From NCBI RefSeq assembly GCF_042683125.1, contig NZ_JBHUIY010000002.1, forward strand, positions 124,001-188,000: a stretch of DNA of 64,000 bases. Reading direction: 5' to 3'. The position numbers and the translations under genes were made by a program. Below, piece by piece: positions 60,340-64,000 of this stretch (position 1 is its first letter; every line of letters starts with the position of its first letter). The notes below the pieces were generated by a model. It did no database searches. It was not told the origin of the DNA and was given only the letters and a program-made list of their open reading frames with translations. Source of the DNA: Phaeospirillum tilakii. Its GTDB lineage: Bacteria; Pseudomonadota; Alphaproteobacteria; Rhodospirillales; Magnetospirillaceae.

Positions 60340-61695
60340 ATGAAGGTTCTGCTGATCAATCCCGCCTTCTTCGACGGGGACGCGTTCCGCAACCGCTTCG
60401 CCGATTACGTCGACTGGATCCGGGGCGGCAATCTCTATGTCGCGCCGTTCGAACCGCCGCTCGGGCTGGCCTATCTCACCGCCGCGCTCAAGCGGGAGGG
60501 GCACACGGTGATCCTGCTCGACATGCAGGGGCTGATGATGGACAGCGAGGCGCTGGCGGCGGCGCTGACGCGCGAGCGGCCGGATCTGGTCGGCATCACC
60601 GCGATGACTCCGACCCTGCCGGAATCGCTGCGGGTGGCCGAGTTGGCCAAGCGGATGCTGCCGGCGGTGCCGGTGGTGCTGGGCGGGGTTCATCCCACCC
60701 TCGACCCGGCCGGGGTGCTGGCCGATCCCCATGTCGATTACGTCGTGCGCGGCGAGGGCGAGCAGGCCCTGGCCGGGCTGGTGGCGGCGCTGGAGCGCGG
60801 GGCGGGGCTCGACGCGGTGCCGGGGCTGTGCCGGCGGGTCGGCGGCGGGGTCCGGGTGGTGGAAAAGGCGCCGCCGGTCGCCGATCTCGACCTGTTGCCG
60901 CCGGCCGATTACGCCGCCTTCCCGATCGAACGCTACATCGAGCACAACGCCGTGCTGCGCGGGGTGCGCGGCATCTCGATGATCCTGTCGCGCGGCTGCC
61001 CCTATGCCTGCACCTTCTGCGCGGTGCAGCAGACGATGGGGCGGCGCTGGCGGTTCAAGTCGCCCGGCCGGGTGGTCGACGAGGTGATCGCCCTGCGCGA
61101 CGCCTACGGCATCGAGGGGGTGTGGTTCAAGGACAGCATCTTCAACATGCGCAAATCCTGGACCCGCGCATTCTGCCGCCAGATGGTCGAGCGCAAGGTC
61201 GGGATCGAATGGCAGGCGCTGACCCGGATCGACCTGCTCGACGAGGACGAACTGGTGATGATGAAGGCGGCCGGGCTGAGCCAGATCGATCTCGGCATCG
61301 AATCCGGTTCGCCGCGCAGTCTGGCCCGGCTCGACAAGCGCATCACCGTCGCGCAGATCCGGGACAAGGTGGCGATGGCCCGCCGCCATGTCCGGGTGTT
61401 CGGCTTCTTCATGATCGGCATCCCCGGCGAGGCGGAAGAGGACGTGCGCCAGACCTTCGACCTTGCCCGTTCGATCGAACTCGACCGCTGGAGCTGGAGC
61501 ATCTACAGCCCGCTGCCCGGCTCGAAACTGTATGACGATCTGGTCGCCGAAGGGCGGATCCAGCCCTTTGCCCTCGACCATGCCCGGGTTCATTTCACCG
61601 AGGCTTATGACGGGGTCTGCGCCATTCCCCCGGCGCGGCTGAAGCAGCTTTATGCCGAAATCAATGATCACTTCACCCGCCGCAACGCCGCGTGA
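60340..61695 (+). CDS. B12-binding domain radical SAM protein
   Basis: A 451-aa class B (BchE/Elp3-like) radical SAM enzyme. The N-terminal cobalamin-binding Rossmann domain (1-about 150) includes PPLGLAYLTAALKREGHTVILLDMQG, GITAMTPTLPESLRVAEL and VLGGVHPTLDP. The cluster motif is ILSRGCPYACTFCAVQQ (CX3CX2C), followed by GVWFKDSIFNMRKSW, LDLGIESGSPRSLARLDKR-like SAM-binding motifs and FGFFMIGIPGEAEEDVRQTFDLA. It is shorter than BchE and lacks BchE's N-terminus, so it is not the cyclase. AAGGAG at 60328-60333 supports ATG 60340. Possible roles are methylation or C-S/C-C rearrangement of an imported compound. Confidence 0.8.
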   Translation: MKVLLINPAFFDGDAFRNRFADYVDWIRGGNLYVAPFEPPLGLAYLTAALKREGHTVILLDMQGLMMDSEALAAALTRERPDLVGITAMTPTLPESLRVAELAKRMLPAVPVVLGGVHPTLDPAGVLADPHVDYVVRGEGEQALAGLVAALERGAGLDAVPGLCRRVGGGVRVVEKAPPVADLDLLPPADYAAFPIERYIEHNAVLRGVRGISMILSRGCPYACTFCAVQQTMGRRWRFKSPGRVVDEVIALRDAYGIEGVWFKDSIFNMRKSWTRAFCRQMVERKVGIEWQALTRIDLLDEDELVMMKAAGLSQIDLGIESGSPRSLARLDKRITVAQIRDKVAMARRHVRVFGFFMIGIPGEAEEDVRQTFDLARSIELDRWSWSIYSPLPGSKLYDDLVAEGRIQPFALDHARVHFTEAYDGVCAIPPARLKQLYAEINDHFTRRNAA

Positions 61696-62884
61696 GCTGC
61701 CCTGGCGGCTGATCCTGCTGGGCGGGCTGGTGATGGCGATCGCGATCGGCCTGCGCGCCGGGCTCGGGGTGGTGGTGCAGCCCTACGCCCTGTTCCAGGG
61801 CTGGCCGCTGGCCACCGTCGCGTTGGCGATGGCCCTGCACAACCTGCTGTGGGGGCTGGTTCAGCCGCTGATCGGCGGGCTGGCCGACCGCCACGGCGCG
61901 CGCGGGGTGGTGGGGGCCGGGGCGCTGGCCTTCGCCGCCGGGCTGGCCGCCACCGCCTGGGCCGCCAGCCCGGCCACCGCGCTGGCCGGGGCGGGTGGGG
62001 CGGTCGGGCTCGGCCTCGCCGCCGCCAGCTTTCCGGTGGTGCTGGCCCTGGTCGGCCGCGCCAGCCCGCCCCGGCGTCAGGCCCAGGCGATGGGGCTGGC
62101 GATCGCGCTCGGTTCCTGCGGGCAGGTGGTGGTGCCGCCGGTGGTCGGCTGGCTGGTCGAGCGCAACGGGGTGGTCGCCGCCCTGGCGGCGATGGCCGCC
62201 CTCGCCCTGCTGATGGCGCCGCTGGCGTTCGGCCTCGGTGCCGGCCGGCCAGGGCGTGGCGGCCCCGTCGCGCCGCCCCCGGCGCGGGGTGCCCTCGCCG
62301 CCGCCTGGGCCAGCCCGTCCTATCGCCGGCTGGTGATCGGCTTCTTCGCCTGCGGCTTCCAACTGGCCTTCATCAGCCTGCATCTGCCCGGCCATCTGGT
62401 GCTGTGCGGCCAGCCGGCCGCCGCCGGCGGCTGGGCGCTGGCGGCGATGGGGCTGTTCAACGTCGCCGGCTGCTGGCTGTTCGGCCAGTGGGGCGGGCGT
62501 GGCTCGCCGGCCCGATTGCTGGTGCTGCTCTACCTGCTGCGGGCGCTGGCGGTGGCGATCCTGCTGCTGGCGCCGCTGACCCCGGCCAGTCTGGCGCTGT
62601 TCTCCGTCCTTACCGGTCTGACCTGGCTGGCCACCGTGCCGCTGACCAGCGCGGTGATCGCCCGGCTGTTCGGCACCGGGGCGCTCGGGTTGCTGTTCGG
62701 TGTCGCCTTCCTGTCGCATCAGCTCGGCTCGTTCGCCGGGGCGCTGGCCGGCGGCTGGGCGTTCGACGCCACCGGCTCCTACCGCGCGGTGTGGGCCGTG
62801 GCCGCAGGGCTGGGGCTGCTCGCCGCCCTGCTGCATTGGCCGATCGTCGATACCCCGCCCGCCGCCGCGCCCGCCCCGGCCTGA
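61652..62884 (+). CDS. Major facilitator superfamily transporter
   Basis: A 410-aa inner-membrane protein with about 12 helices. The motif GGLADRHGARGV (about 70-81) is the MFS loop 2-3 signature, and GLRAGLGVVVQPYALFQGWPLATVALAMALHNLLWGLVQP is the first-helix-pair region. The ends FLSHQLGSFAGALAGGWAFDATGSYRAVW resemble the monocarboxylate/oxalate-type MFS branch. Two ATGs (61652, 61664) overlap the upstream gene by 30-44 bp, so it is translationally coupled to the B12 radical SAM gene. It may export a product of that pathway or import its substrate; direction is not known. Confidence 0.82.
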   Translation: MPKSMITSPAATPRELPWRLILLGGLVMAIAIGLRAGLGVVVQPYALFQGWPLATVALAMALHNLLWGLVQPLIGGLADRHGARGVVGAGALAFAAGLAATAWAASPATALAGAGGAVGLGLAAASFPVVLALVGRASPPRRQAQAMGLAIALGSCGQVVVPPVVGWLVERNGVVAALAAMAALALLMAPLAFGLGAGRPGRGGPVAPPPARGALAAAWASPSYRRLVIGFFACGFQLAFISLHLPGHLVLCGQPAAAGGWALAAMGLFNVAGCWLFGQWGGRGSPARLLVLLYLLRALAVAILLLAPLTPASLALFSVLTGLTWLATVPLTSAVIARLFGTGALGLLFGVAFLSHQLGSFAGALAGGWAFDATGSYRAVWAVAAGLGLLAALLHWPIVDTPPAAAPAPA

Positions 62885-62910
62885 CGGGATTGCGGGGGAT
62901 GTCGAGAATG

Positions 62911-62936
62911 TGCAATTATCTACTAGATAAATAGTC
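62911..62936. promoter_or_regulatory. Palindromic control site before the substrate-binding protein gene
   Basis: TTATCTA-C-TAGATAA (62916-62930) is a perfect 7-1-7 palindrome in an AT-rich island, 20 bp upstream of the GTG start. Its core TCTAGTAGAT (either strand) is one base from TCTGGTAGAT at 58464-58473. Confidence 0.5.
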
Positions 62937-62950
62937 AAAAGGAGCCCGCC

Positions 62951-63922
62951 GTGAGACTTTCCCCCCTGTTCGCCGCGCTGGCGGTGGTCCTCTGCCTTGC
63001 CGCCACCGGTCCGGCCGCCCGCGCCGCCGACCAGATCCGCTTCGCCACCCAGCCGATCCCGCAATACGCCCCGATCTTCGTCGCCAAGCAGAAGCATTGG
63101 CTGGAGGAGGAACTGGCCAAGGTCAAGCCGGGGGTCGAACTGAAATGGGCTTCGTTCCCGGCCGGGCCGCCGATCAATGAATCCTTCGCCGCCGGCCAGC
63201 AGGATTTCGGCTTCCTCGGCGACACCCCGGCGCTGATCGGCAAGGCGGTGGGGATCGACACCCGGCTGGCGGCGCTGTCGGCCAGCAGCCCGACCAGCCT
63301 CGCCGTGGTGGTGGGGGCGCAGTCGCCGATCCGGTCGGCCCGCGAGCTGAAGGGCAAGCGGGTGGCGGTGACCAAGGGCTCCTATGCCCAGCATCTGCTG
63401 GCGCTGGTGCTGGAAAGCGGCGGCCTGACCTTCTCCGACGTCGAACTGGTCAACCTGCCCAACGCCGAGATCGCCCCGGCGATCGTCTCCGGCGCGATCG
63501 ATGCCGGCGCGGTGTGGGAGCCGGTGATCAGCCGGGGCGAGGCCCAGCACACCATCCGGGTGCTGGCCGACGGCACCGGGATCAAGAAGGGGATCCTGGT
63601 GATCATCGTCGCCGCCGACTTCCTCAAGACCCACCGGGCGGAAGCCGAGGCGGTGCTGCGCGCCTATGCCCGCGCCGCCGCCTTCATCAAGAGCAATCCG
63701 AAGGAGGCGGCCGAGCTGCTGACCGAGGACACCCGCCTGCCGGCCGACCTGCTGGTCAAGCTGCTGCCCAAGCTCGATTTCACTCCGGCGATCCACGACG
63801 AGGACATCGCCGATCTCAAGAAGTCGGAAGCCTATTACCGCTCGATCGGCCTGATCCGGGCCCCGGTCGACATCGAGGCCTGGGCCGACCGCACCCTGGT
63901 CCCGGCCGGAGCCGACCAGTGA
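62951..63922 (+). CDS. SsuA/TauA-type ABC transporter substrate-binding protein
   Basis: A 323-aa periplasmic binding protein of the nitrate/sulfonate/taurine (NMT1/SsuA) group. The signal peptide is residues 1-about 25 (LFAALAVVLCLAATGPAARA). The mature protein has IRFATQPIPQYAPIFVAKQKHWLEEEL, WASFPAGPPINESFAAGQQDFGFLGDTPALIG, GKRVAVTKGSYAQHLL and VSGAIDAGAVWEPVISRGEA. These are typical of aliphatic-sulfonate binding proteins, but the ligand cannot be assigned. GTG 62951 follows AAAAGGAG at ideal spacing. It has its own AT-rich control region. The permease gene overlaps its stop. Confidence 0.85.
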   Translation: MRLSPLFAALAVVLCLAATGPAARAADQIRFATQPIPQYAPIFVAKQKHWLEEELAKVKPGVELKWASFPAGPPINESFAAGQQDFGFLGDTPALIGKAVGIDTRLAALSASSPTSLAVVVGAQSPIRSARELKGKRVAVTKGSYAQHLLALVLESGGLTFSDVELVNLPNAEIAPAIVSGAIDAGAVWEPVISRGEAQHTIRVLADGTGIKKGILVIIVAADFLKTHRAEAEAVLRAYARAAAFIKSNPKEAAELLTEDTRLPADLLVKLLPKLDFTPAIHDEDIADLKKSEAYYRSIGLIRAPVDIEAWADRTLVPAGADQ

Positions 63923-64000
63923 GCGACTCCGCCGGCCTGGCCGTCGGGCCCGGGCTGACGCGGGCCGGGGTGGGGGAGGGTCGGGCGCGGCGCGCCCGCT
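63919..64000 (+). CDS. Probable ABC permease, N-terminal fragment cut by window edge
   Basis: GTG 63919 overlaps the stop of the binding-protein gene (GTGA) and the frame stays open to the window end for 27 codons (MSDSAGLAVGPGL...). The visible part is a Gly/Arg-rich cytoplasmic tail without helices yet. Position and coupling suggest the SsuC/TauC-type permease, but nothing in the visible residues proves it. Confidence 0.45.
   Translation, partial: MSDSAGLAVGPGLTRAGVGEGRARRAR

Noticed and set aside
60340..61695. B12-binding radical SAM protein considered as BchE (anaerobic cyclase)
   Set aside because: It is about 100 residues shorter, lacks the BchE N-terminal sequence and is separated from the pigment genes by a different regulator. 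Family-level similarity only.

Overview
The window is about 70% GC and comes from a bacteriochlorophyll-a-type purple phototrophic alphaproteobacterium. I infer a Rhodospirillales-like purple non-sulfur bacterium. The reasons are a photosynthesis gene cluster (bchFNBHLM-lhaA-puhABC-puhE facing bchG-pucC-like-bchP-crtI-crtB), three-gene proton-translocating transhydrogenase (pntAA-pntAB-pntB), an alphaproteobacterial RpoH-type promoter on dnaKJ, and aerobic-type cobaltochelatase (cobN). Species cannot be fixed from this sequence alone.

Layout. 1-4.2 kb: 3' part of cobC, a proline/alanine-rich conserved hypothetical, inorganic pyrophosphatase and an AmpG-like permease. 4.3-8.3 kb: heat-shock operon dnaK-dnaJ plus a response-regulator-like gene with a non-AUG start. 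8.4-13.2 kb: SbcD/SbcC-like nuclease pair. 13.3-17.5 kb: an ankyrin-like unknown protein, a hexapeptide acetyltransferase, a DUF454 membrane protein, tRNA-Ala(CGC), a pyrimidine-nucleotidase-type HAD enzyme and greB. 17.7-27.7 kb: tsaD divergent from hemC-hemD-mitofilin-like-hemY, then cobW-cobN and a coupled 31-aa membrane microprotein, so this block supplies tetrapyrroles. 27.8-35.6 kb: a DUF1778/GNAT toxin-antitoxin pair, a CDF metal exporter, fabI, the pnt operon, and a Zur-box-controlled zinc ABC transporter with its own 45-aa microprotein. 35.7-55.6 kb: a small Tat-exported CxxC protein, then the photosynthesis cluster. 55.7-58.4 kb: an exported unknown protein, an MgtC-like protein and a Crp/Fnr regulator. 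58.5-64 kb: an apparently undescribed cluster of an unusual radical SAM protein, a PNPOx-like flavin-fold protein, a B12-binding radical SAM protein, an MFS carrier and an SsuA/TauA-type substrate-binding protein with the start of its permease.

How the genes work together. hemC/hemD make uroporphyrinogen III. bchH and bchM commit protoporphyrin to bacteriochlorophyll, bchNBL and bchF modify the macrocycle, and bchG and bchP add and reduce the tail. crtB and crtI make the carotenoid backbone, and puhA/B/C/E and lhaA build the reaction centre and LH1. cobC, cobW and cobN serve cobalamin synthesis, which could also feed the B12-binding radical SAM protein.

A striking non-coding feature is a family of about 14 bipartite double-hairpin repeats (about 45 bp each, often as inverted pairs) in intergenic gaps. 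Their stems differ in sequence, but both arms change together. The best candidate for a new system is the radical SAM/transporter cluster at 57.7-64 kb. Its Crp/Fnr gene is divergent, and a related palindromic motif stands before both of its likely transcription units.
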